A stretch of DNA of 64,000 bases. It comes from Mesostigma viride. Taxonomy: Eukaryota > Streptophyta > Mesostigmatophyceae > Mesostigmatales > Mesostigmataceae. Positions 22,364 to 35,900 of the stretch are shown piece after piece. Under the pieces are notes generated by a model that made no database searches, had not been told where the DNA came from, and worked only from the letters and a program-made list of their open reading frames with translations. Made by a program: the position numbers and the translations under genes. Position 1 is the stretch's first letter, and every line of letters starts with the position of its first letter. Where the stretch lies: the NCBI GenBank assembly GCA_009746045.1, contig RPFO01000078.1, positions 1,523,107 through 1,587,106 of the forward strand, given 5' to 3'.

Positions 22364-23664
22364 GCAGTGGATCGGATGAGCCCTGACATGCAACTGCGGT
22401 ATGAGGGGTCGACCACTTCGGTGCGCACTCAACACGGCATTACCCCACCATGCCCACTGCAGACCGGCGTCTGGCAGGGTTGCGTCCTGTCGCCGTACCT
22501 GTTTATTATTGTAGTGGATTATGTTATGCGCCAGGCACGTGCTCGCTTTGCTAGCATTGCAGGCCGTGCCCCTGGCCTAGCGATCACGAACGAGCTTGGG
22601 GAAGGGGGGCCGACTAACAAGCAGAATTTACTAGCTGACCTCATTTATGCCGACGACATCACGCTCATCGAGAAGCCGGAGTCTGCCCAACTTTGGCTGG
22701 ACTGCCTGGCGCTCGAGGCTCGGGCGGTTGGTCTAGAAATCAGCCCCAAAACGGAGGCCCTGGCCCTCGGCATGGCAGGGCCCCCACCCACACTCCGCCT
22801 CTTAGACGATGCGGAGGTCAACTACCCTCCTTCAGGCCGCTTCAAGCTGCTCGGCAGTTGGCTTCCCGACTGCGAGGACGACATGACGACACGGATCGGC
22901 ATGGCGTGGGCGCACCTCCATGACCACCGCCGCTGGTGGAGCAACCCCGCCCTACCCCGGATCGTCAAGCGTGACCTCTGGCAAGGTCGTCATTCTGACG
23001 ATCCTGACCTACGGCGCCGAGACGTGGACACTGATGCAGGAGCTGGAGCAACGACTCGACGGCGCCGTCACCAAGATGCTGCGCAAGGCCCTTAACATCC
23101 CCTTTGGTTTGCACATTAGTAATGAGGATTTGTACGCTGATTTGCCCTATGTTTCCCACATTATTAGGCACAGGCGCCTGGGCCTAGCCGGGCACCTGGC
23201 CCGCACAAATCAGGTAGATACATCAGATAGACTAGCTGGCACCAAGCCCGCCCAGCCTGGGCGATATGTCCTCACCTGGCGTGCCCCCGGCCGCGCGCGG
23301 CAGGGCCGCCACCCGTGGACTTTTCGTGATAGACTCGGCATGGACATGTGCTACACTAGACGTGACGGGCTCACCCCCGGGCAGCCTCCTGGTTTGTCTG
23401 TAATATGGAGGCAGATGGTGCGCAAGGATAGATGGCAAGTAGTGATGAAGGAGACCACCCCCAAGCCTGTGGGGGCTCCGCGTGTGACCAAGTATGGCAT
23501 TCATAGCGATTCGGGCCGCGGTGCCCACACCCCTGTCACTAGGACCTAGATAGCTTATACCATCCATTCCATCCCATGTTCCCCTCCCACTGAGGACTTA
23601 TGCTCACGTGACGCAGTCACGTGTCTATTAATTAATTAATTAATTAATTAATTAATTAATTAAT
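22364..23664 (+). mobile_element. LINE family A, best preserved copy (5' truncated ORF2)
   Basis: One frame (to about 22975) gives RT motif B (TGVWQGCVLSPYLFIIVVDY), motif C LIYADDITL (Tyr codon near 22646) and the thumb (LLGSWLPDCEDDMTTRIG). After a one-base shift near 22980 a second frame gives KVVILTILTYGAETWTL, KMLRKALNIPFG, GHLARTNQVDTSDRLAG and a Lys/Arg-rich end, stopping at 23549. A 115-bp 3' UTR ends in about 10 TTAA units (23627-23664). The 5' part of RT and any endonuclease are missing. Several other family A pieces in the window align to this copy. Confidence 0.85.
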
Positions 23665-25031
23665 GCAACTGCGTGCTTAGTGTGGATATTTGCATGTTGG
23701 CTAATGCCAAGAAAAGTGATTGCTTTATTGAATATGCAGCTCAACTTTTTCTGCCGCATGCTCGGCTTGTGTCGCTGCATGTGGCGTTGCAAATTAACAT
23801 GCAAGCAGGTAACTCCTAAATCCTATCTTTTATGTCCTGCACATGATGACATGGCAGGACGGGCTACTGGGCCATTCAGTATATATGTGGCATTTCAAGA
23901 ACACGAATCGGCCACTAGTGCAGCTGACCCTTATCCTTGACGGGTGATAGACGGCTACCCATGTGTACATAAAACTATGTAGAAGGTGTGCTGGCTACGA
24001 CACCCCGTTTGGTGTTCAGATACCATCTGGAAAGAAACAACGAATGCAAGCCACTCTTGCTTGATGAGGAAGCAGCTATACAGCTGGACTGGCCATGCCA
24101 GGATCTTCCCCACAGGAATGCAATTGCAACCCTCATCCCCTTTTTGGACGCATTTCATGCAATCAGAGCCAGAGCTGACATACACACATACATGCTTGCC
24201 CCATCCCCTGGCTATATGCCACATGCCTGCCCTGAACAGCTGGCTCCTGAACAAGTTTGTGGGTCCAGGGAGCCCCGGGACAGGTTATTGCCTCACACAG
24301 AGCTATGTACGTCAGGGAGCCAGCAGACTGGCGGAAGCTTCGTAAGCAGCTCACCTGTTCATTGAGGCCACTGCACTGGCCAGAGGCCAGCATCAACGAG
24401 ACCACCAGGATGCATGCATGCTGGCATTAACAAGGGTATAGGGCATTCCTGCGACAAACGTCCGGCCCTCCTTTTGCCCCTCGCGTTCTTTCATGCACAG
24501 GATGTATCCCTTCCTACACCAGCTCCACCCAATTTTCATCCGTCTCTGCCCCCTGCCTCCCTCAACCACCACGGCCCTGTAACCGAGGGCCGTCAAGGGT
24601 ACCCTTTGCCCCTCCATCCCAGTGCCATCGAGGCTACCCCTTCGGGCCTTTAACCGAGAGCCATGGAGGTGACGACCGAATGCGACGTGCCCACCATCTG
24701 CTGCTCATGCACCGACACGCCCTTAAGCGTGCTCAGCAGTTCCATCACCTGTCAGGGGGGGAAATGGTAAGCATTCGGGGGGGGGGGGGGGGGGAGCATC
24801 AAGTAAAGGCATCAATACGCATACCCGCCCACGGGTCGCCTTCAGTGTATATTGTTAGGCTGTTAGGTGGCATGTGGCGGTATTCCGGTCACACGAGCAA
24901 GGACAGGGGAACAAGAGCAAGTATAAAATAAAATAAATATATTGCATGGTGGGGCATTTGCAACAACAAGGCAAGAAGCGCCCACAGCAATTTTGATCTG
25001 GCAGCCCTTGCGGGCTCACTTGCAAGCCACA
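23665..25031. other. Intergenic region downstream of the TPS gene
   Basis: No gene is recognised. The open frames are short and compositionally random. A G run of about 19 lies at 24777-24794. An AT-rich stretch at 24922-24947 (minus strand ATATATTTATTTTATTTT) lies about 90 bases after the proposed stop codon and could belong to the 3' UTR or poly(A) site of the minus-strand gene. Confidence 0.5.
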
Positions 25032-28000
25032 TTAAGTGAGAAAAAAATGACGTAGCTGTGCTACAAACACGCATGACGCCACACATAACCCACCCAACCA
25101 AGGCTTAGTAGCCCTATTCAAACATGGCCACGTGACCCACCTCGGCAGCATCATGGAGGTACAACTATGCCTTGGAGCCTCACGCCTTGTCCTCACTACA
25201 CGTGGCCCACCCAAACAGCCAGCACGCCGCACTCACCTCGGCGGTGTCGTTGAGGTAGAACTTGGCCTTGGACGGCTTGGGCCCCACGGTGCACGCAAAC
25301 ACCTCCACGTGGGCCTGGCTGCCGCTGAGGGCCTCCACCTGCTGGAACATGTCCTCGTCCGAGCGGTCGTCGCCGATGCAGAGGACCATGTCAGGCTGTG
25401 CGTCGGGATGGGGACAGGGAGGCAAAGGGAGCAGGGATGCATGGAGGCAGCAAGAGCAAGAAAGGGGTCAAGGAAAGGAGGGTGTCGAGCAGGTGACAAG
25501 GGCACAGCGCCGAGTTGGGCGACGCTCATCACCCATGTCCACGAGCTGGCAGACAAGATAGACTGCCTAGAATGCCATTCCGACCCGCGGCAGGTCTGGC
25601 CCATGACCGTGCTGTGCCTGCTATGCCGCGCCCATCATACGCCTGGCTCGCCAGATGGCGATATTCTATTGAAGTTGCTTCATAGACAACAAAACAGATA
25701 ACTTACACAACAAAAAGAAGAGCATCCACAGTCTACAACATCATGATTATCCGGCGTAGGTAGTTCCCTCATCCATGACCACCACTAATGGTAGGTATCT
25801 CACCCACAAGCCCGTGAGCCGTAGGCCCCTCACCTTGCCGTCGTAGCTGCCCATGGTGGCCAGCTTGCGCAGGATGTACTGCACCGCCTGGCCCTTGCTC
25901 ACGCCCTTGGGCTTCACCTCCACAATGCCCTGGCCTTGAACCTGGTAAAGGTAGAGTAGGGGGGAAGGGGACGATGCATCGTGGGCCATCCGCGTAAGTA
26001 CTTGAGACATGAGTCAAGGTGCATTGTTTTATGGAACCAATCATTGGCGTGTACAGCCCATAGTCAGTATACAAGTCAACATGCTATTAGCATCAAAGGA
26101 GCAACGGGGACAACAAAGGACGAGCGAACCCTTGGGCAAAAACAAAACAAACAAGGGGGCCAACAAACACCGCGTGTGCTGAGGATGCGTGCTAGCATTA
26201 GCATGCATGACAGCCAACCGTTCCGCACTGTTTACCTGATCAACAAAGTTTTCATGTTCCTTGGTTACATACCACATCCACGTTACCCTGTCTAAATCCA
26301 TTCAGCGCACTCCATCTCTCACATCAGCTAGGTCAATACGCGCATTAACTTTGGTTGACCAGCGAGTGGCTATCGCTGGTAAAATTGTGCGGAACCTTAG
26401 AAGCCGAGTGGCAAAAGGTTTCTGCACAATATTAACCTAACTACATCCCCTGCCGTGCACCGCGTGCACGTTGTCTTACACCGACCAAGCACGCCATTCC
26501 CATTTCCAAGTTCCACGGCCGCTTGCCATGTCCACTAGCCTAGCCTGGGCGCCGGCAGCACCAAAAGCGAACACACCATCTTACCTCCGCAAGAAAGACG
26601 ACCCCATGAACAAAAACTGGTATGCCCCGCCAACACAAGAAATCCTTCACACGCAACAGTTCCACCTTAAATCCCACACACGCAACAGTTCCACCTTAAA
26701 TCCACACACACAACAGTTCCACCTTAAATCCACACACACGCAACAGTTCCACCTTAAATCCACACACAGGCAACAGTTCCACCTTAAATCCACACACACA
26801 CACACACATCAGTTCCACCTTAAATCCACACACAGGCAACAGTTCCACCTTAAATCCACACACACACACACAACAGTTCCACCTTAAATCCACACACACG
26901 CAACAGTTCCAAGTTCGACCCCTTTGCCCACGCACCACATCCACCGGCTCGTTGACCAGCACCGACTCCAGATGGTCGAGCAGCTCCTTGGCCTGCCACG
27001 AGCCAAACGCGGGATCCGCCGCCGCATAGTGCCACACGACCGCGCTGTCCTTCTCCTCAATGTAGCTGCCGTCCGTGCTCTCCATGTACTGCTCCAGGAT
27101 CGGGAGCGCCGACTCCTTCCACCCAAAGTCGTGCATCTGGTGCAGCTCCGTCCAGGGCTGGTCGCCCGCCAGCCGGTAGTAAAACCCGTGCTCTGCGCAG
27201 AGGCCCAGGTTGGGGATGCCGCCCAGCCAGTCGACGAGGATGGAGCGCTTGCGGCCCGAGATGATGAAGAGGAAGTTGCGGGGGTCGGACGACAGCTTGG
27301 TGAGTGCGTCGATGACCGCAGGGCTGGGGCTCTGCTGCACAAAGTTGCTCGTAGGAGTCTGCGCGGGGTGGGGTGGTGACAGTTGTGTGTGTGTGTGCGC
27401 GCGCGCGCGCGTGTGTGTGAAAGGGGGGGGGGGGGAGAGGAGGATTAGGGCGAGCGACAGAGTGCACGGAGTGCATGAGCTCAAGGAAGTGAGAATGCAA
27501 TGCTGGGGTGGGATCCAAAATCATAGCCCTAGTAAAGAGGTTGTCAGACATAAAAGGATGAAGCCTCTATTGATGCTAGCCAAAATGCCAAACATAAGGC
27601 GTTCACTGCCACCTGTCTCACCCACGACAACCGCTTTGTCGTTGTCCGAGACAGCAAGGATCCTGTACACTTGTCCCAAACCACAGGCATTGGCAGGGCG
27701 TGTGGTGGAAGCGCGTGCCCAGAGGAAACGTACACGGATGCCCCACGGGGAAGGCAACAGAGCAAGGACGCGGGAGCGGTGCGACGCCAGCCCCAGGCAC
27801 GATGGAGTGCCGGTGATAGTATAAACAGCCCTTACAACAATTATACATAAAACCATGTACAAACTACTACAATCATTCACGCCTTAAGTTAAGTTCACGC
27901 CTTAAGTTGGGTTGAATAGGATTTCGGCATTCTAAGTTCAAAGTAGTTTATAGTAGTATGTTTTAGTATCTTTAGTTCAAATTAGTACAATTTTAAGTTG

Positions 28001-31000
28001 GGTTCACGCCTGAAGTTGGGTTGACCCAAGTAAAACCTCGAACCCGACTTAAGGTGTGAATGACTGTAGTATAAACAACAATTTGCGACATCCAATGCCA
28101 TGCAATTGTGGGGAGAAGGTGATGGTGGCTCTAGGGGTCCTCAGCGGCGGCCAGCGAGTGCCGACAGGGCAGAAAAACACAAGCGGCTCAAAAGGAGATA
28201 CCTGCGAGGTGAATTGACAAGCCCCCGGAGCCGCTACCCAGCGCCACTGCTGTAGTGCTAGTAGCTGCACCCTCACGGTGCCACTCACCTCATGACTATG
28301 GTGCCATGGTAGTCCACAGACCAAAACAAGGAGCGATCGTCGCACGACAAGGTGTACTGACACTCACCACAGTGCCGTCGTAGTCGAGGAAGATGGCGCG
28401 CTTCATCGAGCGCACGTACGCGGGCAGGATGTCGTTCAGCTGACGGAGACAAGGAAACGGAGACAAGGGATCGAGGGAAGATGATTGTTGTGCGCGCCCA
28501 ACAAAGAAAGTGCGCACACAGCAGAAGCGACAACAAAGAAACACAGAAAAGATACATCCACAGCCCACGTGTCAGGCCACACAAGGTGTGCGCTGCGATG
28601 CCTCCGGAAGGCAACCTTATGCCGCAACGACTAGCGTGCCATAGGGCCACAGAAGCATGCATTTGCGAATACTGCCATTATTGCATATATAGTTGCTAGA
28701 TAGTCACAAATGCGATGACGGGTAAGTGCATAAGCAAGCACCACACAGGAGTACCCATGAACAATGGAATTGAGCCAGGGGCAAGCAGGGCAAGATGAAA
28801 AAAATGAACGGCAACTTTGAACCCAAAATGGTGACTCTGAGCCAGGGCTCAAAAAGGCATGTTGGGCTTCCATTCATCCGCGCGTGCATCATCCCAATAA
28901 GACCAAGTTCTGCTTGACCCGAATGACCATGTACCATCCTAGTGCCTTGTGTGTTAACTAACCGAACCGAAGGTCACCAAAGTAGCGGATCAGCACAGAC
29001 CATTGACAGCAGATCCATCACAGGAGGCTCCTCTACCAGCGTCGGTGCACAACCTGTTAACTCTAGCAGCATACAGAATAGGCAGCGGATGAGCTATGAG
29101 TGAGAGCTATGAGTGATGCAACCACCTCCGGCTATCACTTTACATAATCTAAAGCACATAAGCTATTACCTGAGCCCCCAACCTCCCCTGTGAGCTATGA
29201 CCAAGAACATCTACGGTGCATGATCCGCCCCTGTGAGCTATGACCAAGAACATCTACGGTGCATGATCCGCCCCTGTGAGCTATGACCAAGAACATCTAC
29301 GGTGCATGACCCTCCCCTGTGAGCTATGACCAAGAACATCTACGGTGCATGATCCGCCCCTGTAAGCTATGACCAAGAACATCTACGGTGCAGGACGCAC
29401 GTGGCCGCCTACAGGATGTGACATATGGCCTACATGATACGCAGCACGTGACCTAGGACCTATACAGCATAACTAAAGTGCCCACCTCCAGCTTGCGCAA
29501 GTTTGGCTTGAGCAGGACAACTGTCTAGGGGGCAGCGTCTAGAACCTGCACCACGCATGAGCTAGGGACACATGCCCCCACCTCAAACTAGGCATATACA
29601 GAAATGCCCAATCATGCATGCGCCCACCTCCAGCTTGCGGAAGTTTGGCTTGAGCGCGACGACACGGAAGCCCATGCCGAACCCGAGCGCATAGCACTTT
29701 AGCCGCTCGTGCATGTGGCACGTGCGCTTGAGGTCCTGCGTGAAGGACTGGTGTACGGGGGCAAGCAAGGGAGGGATGGGCGAGCAAAGCAAAGACAGTA
29801 GAAGAGTGAGACAAGTACATGCGTGTGAGGGCATACTGCAGGTCGTGCGTGACGGGCAGGTGTGCGAGCAAGGGGGGGCATGCGCGCGAGAAGTACAGCC
29901 CGTGACGGGTACAAGCCCCAGCTCATGCTTTGAATGTAGTGGTCTGAGATATTTAAACTGAATGTGATTATGTGGTGTGTATAACGTTCCATCCCTCCAG
30001 CTATGTGCAGCAACGCGATGGTGCAGGCCACCCCCCTTGACCATCTATCAAGGGGCCAGCTCCATCCACCCATCAACCCATCCGGCAACAGCCGTCACAA
30101 GGTGCATATCACCATGTGCAGCCACGCGATGGCACATGATGCTTTACCCACCTTGATGACTGAATCAACCACGCCGACGCTTCCAAGAAAAAAGTGCCCG
30201 ACCGGATTGTTAAGGGGGGCGCCTTTATCCATTTGCCACCGTCCATCACAAGGCATGGCCCACCTTGACCCATCACCCATGGCATGAGTTCAGGTAGCTC
30301 TCGATACACAGCCTCTGCTCTGCTGCCGGCCATCCACCTTGGCTCCGCGCTCCCATACACAGCCATGTAACGGCGGCATCCATCCATTCGCCACCCTCCG
30401 TCACTTGACCCACCCTGACCCTCCGGCCACCCATCTCCCGCTGACCTTGCCCATCTACTGCCAGCCACCCACACCTTGACCCAGTGCAGCCACATGATGG
30501 CAGCATCCACCCCCCCGCCACTAACCCATCCCTCCACCCACCTTGACCCAGTACCCCACAGTGTGGTTGAGGATGTAGTTGTAGTGCCGCTGGTGCCGCG
30601 ACTGTCTCTCGGCCAGCGGCAGCGTGAGCGCCCGGTGGATCGCGTCAGACGTCCCCTCAAAGTGCCAGGGGTTGATGCGCACAGCGCCGGAGAAGGAGGG
30701 AGAGCAGCCCGCAAACTCGCTCACCACCAGCATGCTGTTGCAGCGCTCGAGCGCCTTGTCCTGGCCCTGAAGGGTGTGAACGGGGGGGGGGGGGGGGGGG
30801 GGGGGATACACAAGTTTTTTTTTTTGGGGGGGGGGCGATGGACACGCACAATTGAAGGAGGGGACAGTCGTGGGCATTGGGAGAATCAGAAGAAAAAGGG
30901 GAGTGGCGGGGATGTTGTGGTCCATCGGTGCGGCACTGGATTCTGTTTGAGCAGCAAGGAAAACACGCGCTATCACAGCGGACAAGGGCTGCACATAGTG

Positions 31001-32919
31001 CTTGCATAGGGCACTCCCCGCCATTCATTATGTGTACATGAATGTTGCTATTTGTACATATTATGGGTGTACAATGCACACTCACACACATGGGCAGTCA
31101 ATGTGCCCCCAGGAAGACCCCCACGGGATGGCATCTCCGTTCTCATCCGTCGGATATCCGAAGGCCCTGTAGTACATACCCTATATAGTACATATCCTGT
31201 AGTGCATACCCTATAGTGCATATCCTAGGGCCCTGTAGTACATACCCTATCATGCATATCCTGTAGTACATATCCTGTAGTGCATATCCTAGGGCCCTTT
31301 AGTACATACCCTACAGTACATATCCTGTAGTGCATATCCTAGGGCCCTATATCAACATGCCGGGAGACGATGTACGCACAGAGCACCAGCCACCCATCCA
31401 CATATCAGTTACAAGCAAACATAGCGGCCTACGCGCACTTGCCAGCAGACGATGTACTCGTAGCGCACCACCCACATGTTGGCAGATCACCATGTAAAAA
31501 TGCGCACAGACGCAGACATACGCATGCGCGCGCAGACACACACACACACAAACACACACACAATACTATGGTGACCTCACACACCTGCCGGCACACGATG
31601 TACTCATACGGAACCAGGTTGAGCCCATCGCGCACGCTGGTAACGATCGCGCACTCAGAGATGTTGTAGATGGCGATGCGCTCATGGAGGGGCACGTGGC
31701 GGTCCAGCAGCACCACCGGCTCATAGTCGTGCTTGCGGTACCTGCCAATGCGTGGGGGTGGCGTTGTGGCATGGCATGGGTGTTTAAAACAAAGGCAAGG
31801 CGTTGAAAGGGGCAAGAATGCACAGAACGATGCGTAGTCGTGCCTGAGGTACCTGGGTCGGGGGTGGGGAGTTGTGGGGGGAGTTGTGTGCGTGTGTGGG
31901 GGGGTCAGATGCCACACAACGAGGCATGCTAGGATGGCAAGAGCGCAAGGCACGAGCGCAGTCATGCTTGCAGTGCCTGGGGTGAGAGGAGGTGGTGGCC
32001 GCGGGGGTGGTGGTGGTGGGAGGGTTTAGTGTCAAATGGCGTGATGTGGCATGGCATGGTTGAGGTACCTGGGGGAGAAAAACTGAGGGACGAGGGTTGA
32101 GATTTAAAGGCTTGGCTTGGTGTGGTGGCTTACGGGAAGAAATTACATGTGGATTGATGAGGCATGGTATGGGATCGGATAGGGTGGTTCAGGGTGGCGG
32201 GATGGAGTGGGATTGCGCGTACTTGTGCTTGTGGCAACTGGGGGCGTGGTGTGTGTCTGTGTCTGTGTGTGTGTGTGTCTGACACAGGGTTCACTGGTTT
32301 TGTGAAAGGGTGATGCTATACCCCACGGGACGGCGATAGCATCGGATCGCGTGCGACGGCTGGCGGTGCTCATGTCAAGAGGAGCGAGCATTCTCTCACA
32401 TGAGTACACTGAGTTCCTCAAGGGAATACTACTCGATGAGAACAGGCCAGAAAGGCCGGAAAGGCTATACAAGGAGCCCGATTGCTGGCCAGGGAGTTTC
32501 TCACCTCTAGTTGATGCACACCAACGCAAATCATCGACACCTCGCAGATACTAATACCATCCCACCTCTCACAACATCCCGCACGTACGCGTGCCCCTTA
32601 CCACCCCCTCCCCAGCTCGCTTCTGCAAGCATTACCGCCACCGCGCCCCTCACCTCTGGTTGATGCGCTCGCTGGTCAGCTTGAGCACCTCGCGCACTTT
32701 CTCCTCATTGCCGCGCGCCATCTTGGGCGGGTTGATCACTTGCACGAGCACGAGCTGCACGCATAGAACATTAAAAAATTTAAGTGTACATGCCACACAG
32801 GGCGGCAAGGGGCGCATTGATCTTCCTGTTAGTGAGGATTGATCACATGCACCAGAATGAGCTACAAGTGCAATGCGTGAAGGCTGAGGTAAATACAACC
32901 ATATTTAAACTGCCCACCC

Positions 32920-32961
<42 letters not shown>

Positions 32962-35900
32962 TACCCCACATGCACACAAGCCTTCCTCAGTCATGACCAA
33001 TCCATCCACCCATCACCCACCTTGCTCCATCCACCCACTCATCACCACCCACCTTGCCCACCCACTCGGGCCGCTCTTCCAGCAGGTACTCGATCGCCTG
33101 CAGCTTCAGCTCCACCCCCTTGAACGCGTCCGCGTCGTCCACGCCCACTGGGAAGCAAAGGATGCGGCGCCACCAACAACAACAACAAGCAGCAAACGTT
33201 CCAAGTTATGAGGTGTCATCCACGCCCACTGGCCAGCGAGGGTGGGGGTGGGGGTGGGGGGCAAATGGGCACGGATGGTAGTGCGAATGTAGGGTATGGC
33301 CAACCAACATGTTGAGCGCACCTACTTAGCCATGAAGCGTGGGAGACTGCGGGACTGTGAGACTGGGCAGCGATATGGGTGCGATGACGGAAATCTTGTC
33401 GAGTCAAAGACCGCAGCCCTTTTCATGTATGCAATACTTGACTAAACTAACTACTTGACAAAACGTGTCATGTATGCAAAACTCCACCGCACAATCTCAA
33501 TCTGTTCTACCTCCTCCACCCCACTTTCTCCCCGACGCGCTCTCTCATGCCCCTCCTCTCGCTCCTCCCTCCCTCCACCCCCCTGTTTCTCCTTTCCCCT
33601 CCATCTTACCTCCATCAGTATGGTGCGCCACATGACCCAACAGCACGTACCCAGCACTGTCCGGCCTTCATACTGGCTCTTGAGCTCGCCAAGCCGCCAC
33701 TGGCACTCGGGCCACTCAAAGCCGCCCACCAGCCGTTCCACGTTCACGCCCGCAGGCCGGATCTTCACATTGCTGCCGCACGCAGAGGCACGCAAAGGCA
33801 CGCAGAGATACATGCACAGGCAACATGGCCAACGCCGATATGCGAGATCAGTAAGACTTCTACAAAGAGATCCAGTAAGACTTATATAAGGGGATTCAGT
33901 AAGACTTACAGTAGTACAAGGGGATCCAGTAAGACTTCTACAAAGAGATCAGTAAGACTTATATAAGGGGATTCAGTAAGACTTACAGTAGTACAAGGGG
34001 ATCCAGTAAGACTTCTACAAAGAGATCAGTAAGACTTCTACAAGGGGATTCAGTAAACTTATAAAGAGGCGCCCTGCCCTTGCTTGGGCATATGTGGATT
34101 CTCATGAGAAAGGGGGGAAAGGGGGGAGAGGGGAGACTCCCAGCCAAAGTGAGCGATGCACCATGTTTCCCACGTGGTACATCTACATGGCTATTATTCA
34201 CGACCGAGACCGCCACGCCTTCCTCCCACACCGATGGTAGGGTTCTACCGCGGTAACCCACTCGCCGCTCCGGACCGAATGCAGGACGGTATCTCCGCCA
34301 CGCATGTCGTGGGCTACCGCTTGGGTGCGCGAAATTTGATACGTGGCCTGCTGGTTCTTCTAGCCATCGCTGTGCCCTACTGCCCGTAGCGTGAAACCAT
34401 CTCGATACCTGTAGCCATAACAGATGCCGCTATATCAGCTGTTGTAAGCTTTAACGCCTTCCCATGCTACATTCTTGAACGATAACACATCTGAGCGCAA
34501 TTCTTGAAAATATCTCTGTTGGCCACAGGGCGCATATGGCAAGGCGAAAAAAGGAACGGAGTTGATGGCATCCCATCGTAAAATTTGGACTTATTTGGCC
34601 CTATATCCATGGTCCCTATATCCATGAGACAGCCAGTATCAAGGAGACAACCACACAACAGCCAGTATGCCAGCTTGTTGCCAGCCACTCACATTTCCCT
34701 CCCGTAGTACTCGAGCACAATCTGACCCCGTTTGGTCTCGAACTCCAGCCCCAGCATGCTGCGGGAGACAGGACCCAGGGTGGGGTGGGGTGGGGGTGGG
34801 GGGCCGCGCCAAGGACCACAAGACCAGGGGGTCGGCCACCAGCCCAAGGGGGAAGAGAGCGCACAAGCCAGCCGCAGGAAAGACCGTGTCAGTGACCGCG
34901 GTGCCATCGGCCCCACAATCGAATCACAACCCGTGTAGCTGAATCGCTGGCCCAAAGCCAGGAACACAGAACAGGTGTGCAAACTCCAGGTGTGCACATC
35001 GGCTCCGCACGCCTGCAACATCAACACCACAGCCTTGAGTACAGCGTTTTCAAAGTTCTACTGCAAGCTGTGTGCCTTATCAGCAGGTTCCGCTCGGGTC
35101 ACCATGCTCTTCCCAGGCTAGGGTTGCAGCCCTAGTAGTCACCACGACGCATCCCTCACCAGCCGCTGGCATGGCAAAGCTAGCGCGAGCCATCGGTCCA
35201 TGCTATCCATTACCATCACATGCAGTAATCGTGTCATTCATTACTACCACCATGCGTCACTTGCATGCTACAGCAGCAGCAACTGCAAAGGCGCCCCCCC
35301 AACCATGCAATAACATTATCGATGAGACAGCCATGAATATGAACATGATGCACCCCTCACTTGCTGTCACAGCTGCAACCAATCCCTGACCCATGGGCTG
35401 CCACATCGTGCCACCCACTGAATACAGCGGACCCGCAAGTTTCTGCCCCCCCCCCATCTACTGCCACGAATCTATCGCGCCACCCACCGGCTGCAGCAGC
35501 TGAGGAAGTGCCGCGCGTAGTCAAACGTGTGGAAGCCGATGATGTCGCAGTTGAGCATGGAGCGCAGGATTTCCTGCTCGACAGCAGATGGGATTCGTGG
35601 TGGTAGGAGGGGTGAGGGTGCCAGCCAGGGTTGCCATGAGGAATGGTGACAACAGCCAGAATCAATCTTGGCGCTGCGACTGCCTCCCTCGCGAGACCTC
35701 TATCAATGGAAGCCAACGGCGACACTCACCTCGCGCACAGGGCACGTGCGGTACATCTCCGAGGAGGGGAAGGGGATGTGGAGGAAGAAGCCGATTTTCA
35801 TGTTGTTGAAGCGCTGCGGGAGGCCACAGGTGGGGTGCCGCAGGGGAGCCAATAGGGAAACCGCCAAAGCAAGGAAAGGGAGGGAAAGCAAGCAGAGCAT

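Noticed and set aside
23680-24660. Several 80-125-residue ORFs right of the LINE A copy
   Set aside because: No recognisable motif, overlapping frames on both strands and no splice logic.
27521-28363. Short minus-strand ORFs between TPS exons 14 and 15
   Set aside because: They lie in an intron, overlap the MITE and have no family features.
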